Of a stretch of DNA of 23,430 nucleotides, positions 14,888 through 22,335 are shown piece after piece (position 1 is the first letter of the stretch; each line of letters starts with the position of its first letter). Under the pieces are notes generated by a model. That model did no database searches and was not told the DNA's origin. It was given only the letters and a program-made list of their open reading frames with translations. A program made the translations under genes and the position numbers. The DNA is from a virus, in IMG/VR virus record IMGVR_UViG_3300025941_000096, positions 1 through 23,430 of that record, one strand, 5' to 3'.

Positions 14888-16320
14888 CAGGCCACCACCG
14901 AGACCTGCACGTTGGGCGCGCCGAGCACGGGCACATGCGCAATCCCGACAGCGATCAGATCGAGCGTCGCGGTCACCGCGCTCATCGCCTCCGAGGCGAT
15001 CGTCTGCGGCAGGTTGATGCTGTATGTGCCCGGACCGCCCGTTCCGGTAAGGCCGGCAGTGATCAGTACACCGTCGGGCAACCCGGCGCCGACCACCGTC
15101 TGGCCGACCGCGAGCGTCCCCGAGGCAACCGCCGAGACAGTCATCACCGTCCCCGCGATCGCGGCGGTGAACGCGGCAGCGGGTGCTCCGGTGCTGCCGA
15201 GCTTGATGCTGACGATCTCTGCCCAGGACCCCAGGCTGGCAACGCCCGCATAGAACCGCGAGGCGAATATCTGGCTGCCGATCCGCGCACGCTGCCCGCC
15301 GTCGGTGCCGTTGAACGCGGCAAGCACAGCGTTCGCCACCAGGGTCTGCACCGAGCCGGGAATGCCGGGGTTGTTCTTGAGCGTCACCAGCACGACGAAG
15401 GTCTGCGGCGCGGCGATCTGGAAGGTGATCTGGTAGCTCGGCAGCGGCGCGCTGTAGCCCGAGCGGGAGTCGACCACGGTCTCGGTGTGGTTGCCCGCCA
15501 TGCCGCAGCCCGGCGGCTTCTTGCTCCAGATCGCCTGCGCGATCGCCTGCGGGTCGCCACCGGCAACGCAGCAGTACATCGAGCGCGCCGGGATGGTCAC
15601 GCCGTCCGAGACGAGCGGGTTGGCCGTGTAGTTCTCGGTCGTGTAGGCGTCGAGCACGGCCGGCACGTTGAGCACGACCGCCTGGATCGTGCTGACCGTG
15701 GCCTGCGCATTGATCGACACCGAGGCGGCACGACGCGCCTCGAAGGCGGCACGGCTCTCTACGTCATTCCCAGCCACACCGTCGGCGTCGTTGACGACGA
15801 GATCGAGCCCAGTCACCGACTGATAGATCTGATTGAGCGTTCCGGCCGGGCAGGAGATGGGCCCCGTCACGGTGGCGGCGAAGGGCAGCACCACGGTGCC
15901 GTCCGCGCCGATCGTGCCGCCCTCGGTGCAGGCGTAGATCGTGCCGTCCTGCGCCTGCGTCAGCGCACCGGTTGGGATCGGCGTGTTCGCCAGCCCGGTG
16001 CACCGCACCTGTACCGTCGTCGGCTCGGCCGGCTGGCGCGTGAGGAAGTAGATGCGCGCGATGCCGTCCTGCATCCGCCCGGAAGCGAACGCAGGATCCA
16101 CACCGTTCGCCAGGGCGGCGAACTGCGCATCCTTGTCGCCCACGATGGCGGTGAGCGAGGACGCGAGCTGGCCCTGCGGGGTTTCGAGCGCGGTATTGAG
16201 CCGGCCGCCGAACGCCGCGTTGATGTCGGCCAGGACGCCCGCGAGGATGTCCGGCTCTGCCGGAGGGACGAAGCCCTTGTCGGTGAAACTCGGGGCCGGG
16301 ACGGAGGTGGTGCCGCTCAT
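14887..16320 (-). CDS. Baseplate J-like wedge protein
   Basis: This 477-residue protein has the gpJ/gp47 order. N-terminal helices carry DILAGVLADINAAFGG, then SSLTAIVGDKDAQFAALANG. Next comes GRMQDGIARIYFLTRQPA (81-98), a beta domain with PIPTGALTQAQDGTIYACTE, the VESRAAFEARRAASV segment (187-201), and a C-terminal GDPQAIAQAIW and RIGSQIFASRFYA part. It forms the wedge that surrounds the hub and carries the fibres. The start is preceded by a good ribosome site 7 nt away. A ~69-residue beta module is inserted just before the last strands (residues 382-450). Confidence 0.88.
   Translation of the reverse strand: MSGTTSVPAPSFTDKGFVPPAEPDILAGVLADINAAFGGRLNTALETPQGQLASSLTAIVGDKDAQFAALANGVDPAFASGRMQDGIARIYFLTRQPAEPTTVQVRCTGLANTPIPTGALTQAQDGTIYACTEGGTIGADGTVVLPFAATVTGPISCPAGTLNQIYQSVTGLDLVVNDADGVAGNDVESRAAFEARRAASVSINAQATVSTIQAVVLNVPAVLDAYTTENYTANPLVSDGVTIPARSMYCCVAGGDPQAIAQAIWSKKPPGCGMAGNHTETVVDSRSGYSAPLPSYQITFQIAAPQTFVVLVTLKNNPGIPGSVQTLVANAVLAAFNGTDGGQRARIGSQIFASRFYAGVASLGSWAEIVSIKLGSTGAPAAAFTAAIAGTVMTVSAVASGTLAVGQTVVGAGLPDGVLITAGLTGTGGPGTYSINLPQTIASEAMSAVTATLDLIAVGIAHVPVLGAPNVQVSVVA
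14971..15177 (-). other. Inserted beta module in the gpJ-like protein
   Basis: Residues ~382-450 read as a self-contained unit: FTAAIAGTVMTVSAV, SGTLAVGQTVVGAGLPDGV, TGTGGPGTYSINLPQTIAS. They fall between SIKLG and LDLIAVG, which would join smoothly in ordinary gpJ proteins. The GTLxVGQxVxGxGxPxG...GxGTYxxxxxQTxxS pattern is a mobile decoration found in many phage structural proteins (family knowledge). Confidence 0.7.
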
Positions 16321-16323
16321 GCG

Positions 16324-17040
16324 TCAGCTCCCCGGTGTCGGCGGCGCGCCGTTGGTCGGATGGTGATGCGTTTGCAGGTTCACCTGATCCGGGGTGCCTT
16401 GCCCCGCCACCACCGCTCCGGTCGCCGCGATGAGGCCCTGCGCCAGCGTGTTGCCGGTGCCGTCGATGACGAAGTTGTTCGACTGCACGGTGAAGTCGCC
16501 GTTTGTGAAGATGGTCACGTCGCCGCCCGCGTTGATCGCCACCTTGTTCGGCGTCTCGATATGCACGCCGTCGGCGGCGAAGCGCACGACCTGCGAGGGC
16601 GCGCCGTTGAGCATCCCGCCGTGATAGAGGCCGTCCGACCAGTCGAAGCGGCGGCGCGAGCCAGGATTGCTGACCTGCCGCGTGCGCTTGACCGTCGAGA
16701 TGTCGTGCGAGGCGAAGGACGCCATGCCGATGTCGCCCGGCTGCGGGTCGATGATCACCGCGTTGGCGCCGCCCTGCACGCGCAGATAGGGGATGTTGTG
16801 GATCACCCCGTGCGGCGTGGCGCGCCCGCGGCCGTCGATCTGGTTAACCATCGGCTGCACGTCCACGTAGCCTACCGGCGACAGCTCGCCCGCATTGGTC
16901 ACCTTCACGACCTTAACGAGCGTCGTCGTGGCGGCGCGGTTGAGCACCTGCCGCGCGACGAACTCGATCTGATTGAAGGTCGAGTTCCGCGAGAACGGGT
17001 TGGCCTGCCCGAACCACGCGCTGTTGTCAGGTTGCGGCAA
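16324..17040 (-). CDS. Baseplate spike protein (gpV / Gp138 N-terminal family)
   Basis: This 238-residue protein forms the tip of the tube that pierces the outer membrane. The N-terminal OB-like domain has ALVKVV-type strands (here TTLVKVVKVTNAGEL), YVDVQPMVNQIDGRG, TPHGVIHNIPYLRVQGG and IIDPQPGDIGMASFASHDI, as in the Gp138 N-terminal family. Later come NPGSRRRFDWSDGLYHGG and a C-terminal beta-helix tail ending LQTHHHPTNG, where histidines may bind a metal at the apex as in P2 gpV. No ATG fits. TTG at 17040 lies 14 nt inside the end of the hub gene, with GGA 8 nt upstream, and gives the usual family N-terminus (PQPDNSAWFGQANPF). Confidence 0.82.
   Translation of the reverse strand: MPQPDNSAWFGQANPFSRNSTFNQIEFVARQVLNRAATTTLVKVVKVTNAGELSPVGYVDVQPMVNQIDGRGRATPHGVIHNIPYLRVQGGANAVIIDPQPGDIGMASFASHDISTVKRTRQVSNPGSRRRFDWSDGLYHGGMLNGAPSQVVRFAADGVHIETPNKVAINAGGDVTIFTNGDFTVQSNNFVIDGTGNTLAQGLIAATGAVVAGQGTPDQVNLQTHHHPTNGAPPTPGS
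16328..16333 (-). promoter_or_regulatory. Ribosome binding site GGGGAG for the gpJ-like gene
   Basis: On the minus strand GGGGAG lies 7 nt upstream of the ATG at 16320, inside the last codons of the spike gene. Confidence 0.6.
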
Positions 17041-18028
17041 ACAGCTTGTCCGCGACGATCTCGGAGAACCATGCACCGTTGGGCATTTCGCTCTCCAGAT
17101 GATGCTCCAGGGATCGCACTCGCCACTCGCCGTTGGCGTTCTTGACGTCGCTCTCGACCTTGATCGTGCCGTTGAAAACGATCGCCGGATTGTAGAGCGT
17201 GCGCAGCGCGACGAATGGCGGCCCGGCGTAGCTCGGATAGCCCACCATGCCGGTGTTGCGCGAGACCACCGGCACATCGTTGGCGCGCTGGCCGTACACC
17301 GGGAAGATCGCCAGCTTCTTGTCGTCGAGCACCCACCCGATATTCGCCGCCCGCGCGCACGCCTCGGCCTGGGCGGTCGCGGTGCCTGGGAAGTACGGGT
17401 TGTCGAGCATCGTGACCGGCACGCCGTTGTTCTCGAATTCGCGGCCCATCAGCTTCGCCAGCGACTGCATGATCACTACGGCGTCGGCCGCACCCGGATA
17501 GGACGACGCAGGCACCGGCTTCATCTGCGCGTCGCCGCCGGTCTGCGCCTGGATGTTGAACACCACCTCAGGCATCCCGGCGAAGTCGGCCCACGCCTCG
17601 ATGATGTGGCCCTCAAAGACCAGCTTGGGCGCCGTCTTAACGTCGTAGGCCATGATCGCGACCTGATTGTTGCGCGTGCCGGCGACGTTCGGAATGCCGA
17701 GTGTGGACAGGCGGTTCATCAGGTCGAGCTTCATGCCGAAGATCGCGATCTGTGCGCGGTTGAAGTCGGGGAAGCCGAGCTTCTGGATGTGTGTTGAGAC
17801 GCGCAGCCCTCGCAGCGTGATTTGATCGAAGCCTTTCTCGCCGAAGTCGCCCTGGCCGATCTTGACGGTGATATCGATGGCGCGCTGCACGAAGGCGTTG
17901 GCCGGTCGTGCCGTGGAGGTCTGCTGCTGCGTTGGCGCATCGGCCGAGCCGGTGCCCGACGAGGTGGTGGTGATCGTGCCGCCCTTGACCTGGGTGACGG
18001 TCGTAGGCCCCTGGTTCGCGCCGCTCAT
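17027..18028 (-). CDS. Baseplate hub protein (gpD/gp27-like)
   Basis: This 333-residue protein is placed between plug and spike, as hub proteins are. After a Gly/Thr/Ser-rich leader (MSGANQGPTTVTQVKGGTIT) come FVQRAIDITVKIGQGD, QITLRGLRVSTHIQKLGFPD and RAQIAIFGMKLDLMNRLSTLG (~95-115), then a second half with VVIMQSLAKLMGREFENNGV and ANIGWVLDDKKLAIFPVYGQ, and the final EWRVRSLEHHLESEMPNGAW, all typical of gpD-class hubs. The ATG at 18028 overlaps the plug stop (ATGA). An in-frame start 22 codons earlier (18094) would overlap the plug gene heavily and is not favoured. Confidence 0.82.
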   Translation of the reverse strand: MSGANQGPTTVTQVKGGTITTTSSGTGSADAPTQQQTSTARPANAFVQRAIDITVKIGQGDFGEKGFDQITLRGLRVSTHIQKLGFPDFNRAQIAIFGMKLDLMNRLSTLGIPNVAGTRNNQVAIMAYDVKTAPKLVFEGHIIEAWADFAGMPEVVFNIQAQTGGDAQMKPVPASSYPGAADAVVIMQSLAKLMGREFENNGVPVTMLDNPYFPGTATAQAEACARAANIGWVLDDKKLAIFPVYGQRANDVPVVSRNTGMVGYPSYAGPPFVALRTLYNPAIVFNGTIKVESDVKNANGEWRVRSLEHHLESEMPNGAWFSEIVADKLFAAT

Positions 18029-18336
18029 AAGCGCACCAGGAACTGATCTGGCTCCATGTAGCCGAGCACCCAACGGATACCGAGACCGGTCCACACCGGA
18101 TCATCGCCGCCCTGCTGGTCGAGAAAGGCGAGGTCGCCGATGAAGCCGAGATAGGTGTCGCGCACGATCAGGTTGGTGTGCTGGCAGATGACACCGCCAA
18201 TAATCTGCGCGTCGTTCACGTAGAGATCGCAGAACAGCCCGGGTACGCGCTGATAGATGTTGATTCGGCAACGCTGTCCGCCGAGCGATGCGGTGAGCGT
18301 CTGCGACGGCACAGCGGCGATCGGGATGAGCTGCAT
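18025..18336 (-). CDS. Baseplate plug protein (Pam3 gp18-like)
   Basis: This 103-residue protein begins MQLIPIAAVPSQTLTASLGG and continues CRINIYQR, GLFCDLYVNDAQIIGGVICQ, RDTYLGFIGDLAFLDQQGGD and a final GLGIRWVLGYM. It matches the short plug family described from cyanophage Pam3, which closes the inner baseplate before injection. Its length and its place between the Dit-like and hub genes are as expected. The start abuts the preceding stop with no gap. Confidence 0.85.
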   Translation of the reverse strand: MQLIPIAAVPSQTLTASLGGQRCRINIYQRVPGLFCDLYVNDAQIIGGVICQHTNLIVRDTYLGFIGDLAFLDQQGGDDPVWTGLGIRWVLGYMEPDQFLVRL

Positions 18337-19395
18337 TCATCTCGCCCCATGCGGCGGCGCAAAGTAGCCGGGCGGCACTGGCGATCCTGGTTTGACGAAG
18401 GACCCGGTGAATGCGCCGTCCTGATCGTACAGCGGCACGGTGCCCGGGGGTGCTGCGCTGAATGGCGACGAGGCTCCCGGCGTCGTTGAAACAGGGATGG
18501 TAGCACCCGAGCCGTACTGTCCGCTTTGCGTTCCTGGCGCACCGCTGGTAGCGGCAGTCGCGCCGTTGGGGCCGGTAACCTGCTGGGGCTGCACCGTGCC
18601 GCCATCGGCGGGCGACGCACCGCTCGGTTGCGAGGGCGCATTGGCGCCGCCGTTGCCGCCGTCGCCTCCACCTGTGCCGCCTGATCCGGTTCCACCGGTT
18701 CCCTGGGTCGCCGATGGGCCAGTTCCGCCGCCCGTCCCCGGCCCGGCAATCGGATCAGTGCCGGTGAGCTGGCCTGACTTGCTGAACGCCGGCTTAGCCG
18801 AGGGACGTATCTCCTGGCACCACACATCGACCTTGATCAGTGCCGCACCGTTCCGCGCCTCGCGCCGATAGTCGTAGTGCACGATGTTGACCATCGGATA
18901 CTGCGCTTCGGGCGTCACGACGCTCACGAGGTCGGTGGTGGCGATCGCCGCGTCGAGCATCTGCAGCATGGTCCGCCGGCTGTCGGCGCCGCTGAAGCCA
19001 GGGATCAGCGAGAGCAGCGCGCCACCCGGGATCAGGCTCCCGAGCAGGCCCTGGTTGCCGCTGAACGCGAAGGTCACGCGGATATCGAACGGCTCCTTCA
19101 CCTTGTTGTAGTCGACGAAGCCGCCCAGCTCGATCGGATAGCGCGCGACGTTCCATTCCTGCCGGTAGTCGACCGCGATCACGCTGTCGGAGACGAACAC
19201 CGGCTGGCCGGTCTTGGGCGAGAAGATGCCCCAGGTCGGCCCGAGGCCGAGGAACTGCTTGACCACGTTGATCGCGTCCGAGGCGACGGCGACGACGGTG
19301 TTCTCGATGGCGCCCGCTTGCCGCATGACCGGGGGCACGCCGGGCGAGCGCGGCACGTTGGGGTAGGTCGGCGGCGTGACCGGCGTCAGCGCCAT
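18337..19395 (-). CDS. Dit-like baseplate/tail protein with Gly/Pro-rich tail
   Basis: In this 352-residue protein, residues ~52-195 carry the Dit-like N-terminal pattern: TWGIFSPKTGQPVFVSDSVI, VDYRQEWNVARYPIELGGFV, YNKVKEPFDIRVTFAFSG, then MLQMLDAAIATTDLVSVVTP and NIVHYDYRREARNGAALIKV. Such proteins join tube to baseplate. Residues ~215-315 are a low-complexity linker rich in Gly, Thr, Pro and Ser, followed by a short PPGTVPLYDQDGAFTGSFV end of unknown role. Relatives often stop near residue 200, so the tail is an addition. The ATG overlaps the tape measure stop (ATGA). Confidence 0.78.
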   Translation of the reverse strand: MALTPVTPPTYPNVPRSPGVPPVMRQAGAIENTVVAVASDAINVVKQFLGLGPTWGIFSPKTGQPVFVSDSVIAVDYRQEWNVARYPIELGGFVDYNKVKEPFDIRVTFAFSGNQGLLGSLIPGGALLSLIPGFSGADSRRTMLQMLDAAIATTDLVSVVTPEAQYPMVNIVHYDYRREARNGAALIKVDVWCQEIRPSAKPAFSKSGQLTGTDPIAGPGTGGGTGPSATQGTGGTGSGGTGGGDGGNGGANAPSQPSGASPADGGTVQPQQVTGPNGATAATSGAPGTQSGQYGSGATIPVSTTPGASSPFSAAPPGTVPLYDQDGAFTGSFVKPGSPVPPGYFAPPHGAR

Positions 19396-21272
19396 CAGGC
19401 AAGGCCGGTGTTGGCTGCGCCCACTAGCCCTCCGGCGAACTCGCTACGCAGCCCGCGTGCGAGGCCACGGGCGTCCGTCGCTGCGGTCTGCACGGTGATC
19501 GGGCCATGCACGTTCACGGTCTGGCTGCGGCTGTTGTCGTTGGAGACCTGCTGGCGTCCGGCGGTGCCGTCCTGCGCCTGTGCCGCCATTGCGGCGTGCC
19601 GCCGATAGGCGTCGAGCATCATCTGGTTGTACGAGGCTCCGCTGGTGTTGTTCGCATCTACGCCAGCACTGCCGCCGTGCAGTTGCCGCAGGGCACCGCC
19701 CACGCCCTTGAGATGTGCCGTCGCCAATGCGCCAGCCCGCTGCTCGGGCGTCATCGCCGCATATACCGGATCGCGCATCAGCTGCTGGTGATGGGCGAGC
19801 GTGTATTGCAGCATGTAGCGTTCCTGCATCTCGGGATTGGCAAGGAACTGCTCGCGGGTCGGTGGGGTTTCGCCGAGCGCCAGGGCGGTCTCTCTGATCT
19901 CCGGCCCGCCGAACTGATACTTCCCGGCGTATCCGTAGCGATTGACGATGCCGTAGCGCCCGCCCGACTCACGCTTCCCAAGGGTCGCCCGGTAGATGTC
20001 GTACTGCTCATCCGTCATGCCGAGCGTTTTCGGATCGCCGCCGCGCACGCCACCCATGTTCGGCTCTTGCGTCGTGTCGTCCGAGGCCGTCGAGCCCGGC
20101 CACATGCCGGCGACGAACGCGCCGATAGGACCGGCCCATCGCAGCGCCGTGCCCAGGCGCGACGCGGCAGCCCCAGCGCCTGTGCTCGTCGCGAACCGCC
20201 CGGCGCGCCCGGCAACGCCGCCGGCGGCGCCCGCCAATCCTCCCGCACCCAACGCACCGGCCGCGCCCATCAGCGCCGCAGCGGAGGCGTCCAGCGCAAC
20301 GGACGAGCCGGTCAGCGCAGCGGCAGAGGCGGTCAACGCCGCTCCGCCCAGGAACGATTTGAGAAAGCCGAATATCCCGAGCGCCACAGTGCCTCCGGCG
20401 CCCGCAACGCCGATCGCGGTGGCGATGTAGGGATGATCCTCGATGAACTTGGTCACCGCATCGAGGATGGCGGTGAAGGCCGGGCCGAACCGCACGATCA
20501 GGATGTTGGCAAGATTCTGCGCCGCGTTCGTCAGCTTGACCCAGGCGGTCTGCACCGCCTGCATCTGTTCGGTGCCTTCCTTCGTCGAGCCCGTGGCGCG
20601 CTTCTGCGCGTCGGCCAGATCACGCCGGACCTGCGCCTCGCCCTTCATCGCCTCGATGACCTCGGCCGGGCTGTAGCCGCCCAGCCGGCCGACCCTGCGG
20701 ACCTCCGCAGGCTGATTGCGATGTTGCTCGGCGAACCGGGCGAACCGGATCAGCGCATCGTTCGCATCGCTCGGCACCCCGCCGATCGCGGCGAAGAACG
20801 GATCCATGGGCGACGAGCCGATGGTCTTCAGATCGTCGATCGCGTTCTGCATCCGCTGCAACGAGGCGCCTGCCTCGTCGGCGCTGCCGCCCATCTCGGC
20901 GATCATGTTGCGGTAGGCCGCGAGCTGCGGCACCGACGAGCCCAGCATCGTCGCCTGTCGGCCGAGCGAGGCGAGGTTGGTGACGACGCCCTGGATCGTC
21001 TCGCCGATGCCCTTGCCGCCGATCAGCACCGCCATCAGCGACAGCGCCTGATTGCGGATCTTGTTGAAGTACTCGGCCGCGACGTTGCCCTGCGAGGACA
21101 TCTGCTGGGCGGTGCGCCGCCCCTGGTCCTCGGTTTTCTTCAGCGTGTCGCCGGTCTCGCCCGCGCTTTTCTTGATCGCCTGCAGCCCAGCCGTCGCCTG
21201 CCGCGCCGCCTGATTGAGCGCGCGCGCATCGAAGCCGAGTTGGATGACGAGGGAGTCGACGACTGTCGGCAT
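19395..21272 (-). CDS. Tape measure protein with lysozyme-like domain
   Basis: This 625-residue protein is positioned after the frameshifted chaperone, as tape measures are. Residues 1-260 are helical (VVDSLVIQLGFDARALNQAA, VAAEYFNKIRNQALSLMAVL, TKEGTEQMQAVQTAWVKL). Residues ~283-350 are Ala/Gly-rich and hydrophobic, likely membrane-active. Residues ~424-540 look like a peptidoglycan-cleaving lysozyme/transglycosylase domain: LGKRESGGRYGIVNRYGYAG with E435 as candidate catalytic acid, KYQFGGPEIRETALALG, and ERYMLQYTLAHHQQLM. At about 1.5 Angstrom per residue it would suggest a tail of roughly 90 nm (estimate). The start overlaps the chaperone fusion stop (ATGA). Confidence 0.85.
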   Translation of the reverse strand: MPTVVDSLVIQLGFDARALNQAARQATAGLQAIKKSAGETGDTLKKTEDQGRRTAQQMSSQGNVAAEYFNKIRNQALSLMAVLIGGKGIGETIQGVVTNLASLGRQATMLGSSVPQLAAYRNMIAEMGGSADEAGASLQRMQNAIDDLKTIGSSPMDPFFAAIGGVPSDANDALIRFARFAEQHRNQPAEVRRVGRLGGYSPAEVIEAMKGEAQVRRDLADAQKRATGSTKEGTEQMQAVQTAWVKLTNAAQNLANILIVRFGPAFTAILDAVTKFIEDHPYIATAIGVAGAGGTVALGIFGFLKSFLGGAALTASAAALTGSSVALDASAAALMGAAGALGAGGLAGAAGGVAGRAGRFATSTGAGAAASRLGTALRWAGPIGAFVAGMWPGSTASDDTTQEPNMGGVRGGDPKTLGMTDEQYDIYRATLGKRESGGRYGIVNRYGYAGKYQFGGPEIRETALALGETPPTREQFLANPEMQERYMLQYTLAHHQQLMRDPVYAAMTPEQRAGALATAHLKGVGGALRQLHGGSAGVDANNTSGASYNQMMLDAYRRHAAMAAQAQDGTAGRQQVSNDNSRSQTVNVHGPITVQTAATDARGLARGLRSEFAGGLVGAANTGLA

Positions 21273-21891
21273 CAGTCCTCCCGTCGCATCGCGAGCTTGC
21301 GGTTGTGCGCGTCCACCGACATCACTTCGAGCAGGTCGTACAGGTCCTCGATGCCGTACACGGTGTCGAGTTCATGCAGCGTCGCCAGCTTCACCGAGAT
21401 CACCGCGGCGACCGTCCGCGGCACGTTCGCGTAGTCTATGAAGCTCGGGCCAGCGGTGTCTCCGCCGTCGATCCCGAAGTCGATGGGTCGGCGGCCAAGG
21501 AAAAACCCGTGTGCAGCTCGACGACCTGTCGGCGCAGTTCGAGCCGTGTCGCCACTTCCTCGATATCGTCGTCCCACGGCGGCGAGCGCGTCACCATGGG
21601 CGCCGACGGATCGGGGATATAGGCGACGCAGGCCATCATCTCAGCCATCAGCAGATCGGCCTCGTCCTGCGGAATCGCCGACAACGCCTTGAGCGAGACC
21701 GCCGCGAGCCCGGCCATGCCGGCGGAAGCGAGGTTCTCGGGGATGTCCACGTCGGCGCGGATCATCGCCGACAGCGCACGCATCGCCCACCGTTCGGCGC
21801 GCGAGGCCGGCATCTCGGTGAGCAGGAAGCGCTTGCCGGCGTCGCGTCCGCCGTCCTGGCCGATCACCACCTCGCGCGTGCGTCGCGCCAT
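21272..21891 (-). CDS. Tail assembly chaperone, -1 frameshift fusion product
   Basis: A -1 slip at GGGTTTT (21502-21508) joins residues 1-130 of the chaperone to 76 residues in the other frame, giving a 206-residue fusion analogous to lambda gpGT. The added part (FLGRRPIDFGIDGGD, FIDYANVPRTVAAVISVKLA, then YGIEDLYDLLEVMSVDAHNR) is clearly protein-like and has no plausible start of its own. It ends in TGA overlapping the tape measure ATG. In lambda the T part contacts the tail tube while G binds the tape measure. The same division is inferred here. Confidence 0.8.
21436..21891 (-). CDS. Tail assembly chaperone, short (frame 0) product
   Basis: This 151-residue product starts at the ATG overlapping the tube stop (ATGA). 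It opens MARRTREVVIGQDGGRDAGK, KRFLLTEMPASRAERWAMRA, then helical segments (LAAVSLKALSAIPQDEADLL, EEVATRLELRRQVVELHTGF). The RF-L-L-TEMPA-x-x-AE-W pattern is that of tail assembly chaperones encoded before the tape measure. After the slippery GGT TTT codons (residues 129-130), 21 residues of low-complexity sequence lead to the stop. It probably coats the tape measure during tail assembly (lambda gpG role). Confidence 0.8.
   Translation of the reverse strand: MARRTREVVIGQDGGRDAGKRFLLTEMPASRAERWAMRALSAMIRADVDIPENLASAGMAGLAAVSLKALSAIPQDEADLLMAEMMACVAYIPDPSAPMVTRSPPWDDDIEEVATRLELRRQVVELHTGFSLAADPSTSGSTAETPLARAS
21462..21508 (-). other. Programmed -1 frameshift site with downstream hairpin
   Basis: On the minus strand the heptamer G GGT TTT (21508-21502) fits X XXY YYZ exactly in the chaperone frame. 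After a 7 nt spacer, CCGCCG (21494-21489) can pair with CGGCGG (21467-21462). An inner CCC (21487-21485) can pair with GGG (21475-21473). The spacing is ideal for stimulating a slip. Both sides are read out as consistent protein sequence. Confidence 0.82.
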
Positions 21892-22322
21892 CAGATCGGC
21901 ACCGGCAGAATGGACGCCCAGGTGATGCCGAAGGTGCGCGCCTGCAATATCTTCCTGCCCTCGGGGAACGGCGTGTAGGTCGAGAGGAAGCCGCGGATCA
22001 GCGTGAATTCCCGGTTGATCGCCGGCAGGATCAGGCCGCCGTTGGCGATGTAGGTCTCGCGCGCGGCCTCCTGCGCCGAATACCACGCATCGAACATCGC
22101 CGCCGATGGTGAGTCGGCCTGAATGCTGATGGTCATCTTCTTCTCGACGGGCACCCAACCGGCCGAGAGGTAGCCATCGACGCCCATCACCGTCTCGACC
22201 GGCGCGAATTGATCGGCGGTGAAAGCCGAATCCGCCGCATAGCCCTGCATCGTCTGCGGCACCGGGAACAGGTTGAGGATCGCCAGCGTGAGGACGCTGT
22301 TGGCTGCGGTAAGTGTTGCCAT
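21891..22322 (-). CDS. Tail tube protein
   Basis: This 143-residue protein is encoded directly after the sheath. It reads MATLTAANSVLTLAILNLFP, then VPQTMQGYAADSAFTADQFA, ETVMGVDGYLSAGWVPVEKK, TISIQADSPSAAMFDAWYSA and a final REFTLIRGFLSTYTPFPEGR. This is the layout of short tube proteins of DUF3383-type myophages (often labelled phage tail fibre/tube protein). The strong AAGGAGG site fits a protein needed in hundreds of copies per virion. The stop overlaps the chaperone start. Confidence 0.78.
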   Translation of the reverse strand: MATLTAANSVLTLAILNLFPVPQTMQGYAADSAFTADQFAPVETVMGVDGYLSAGWVPVEKKMTISIQADSPSAAMFDAWYSAQEAARETYIANGGLILPAINREFTLIRGFLSTYTPFPEGRKILQARTFGITWASILPVPI

Positions 22323-22328
22323 GACACG

Positions 22329-22335
22329 CCTCCTT
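22329..22335 (-). promoter_or_regulatory. Strong ribosome binding site AAGGAGG for the tube gene
   Basis: AAGGAGG lies 6 nt upstream of the ATG at 22322, in the 13 nt gap after the sheath stop. It is a full match to the 16S rRNA anti-Shine-Dalgarno core and the strongest site I see in the window. Confidence 0.85.

Noticed and set aside
14836-17145. Plus-strand open frame of 769 codons opposite DUF2612, gpJ and spike
   Set aside because: It spans several recognisable sense genes, has Arg/Asp/His-rich low-information sequence and no domain. It is an antisense shadow despite its length.
17027-18094. Longer hub protein starting at 18094
   Set aside because: This would overlap the plug gene by about 70 nt. 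The extra 22 residues are Arg-rich shadow sequence. ATG at 18028 with an ATGA overlap fits better.
19506-21434. Plus-strand open frame of 642 codons opposite the tape measure
   Set aside because: It has the same antisense composition, and the sense strand encodes a clear tape measure.
21272-21577. Separate 101-residue gene after the chaperone
   Set aside because: Its first ~25 residues are an out-of-frame reading of the chaperone, and no ribosome site is present. The -1 frameshift explains the protein-like remainder.
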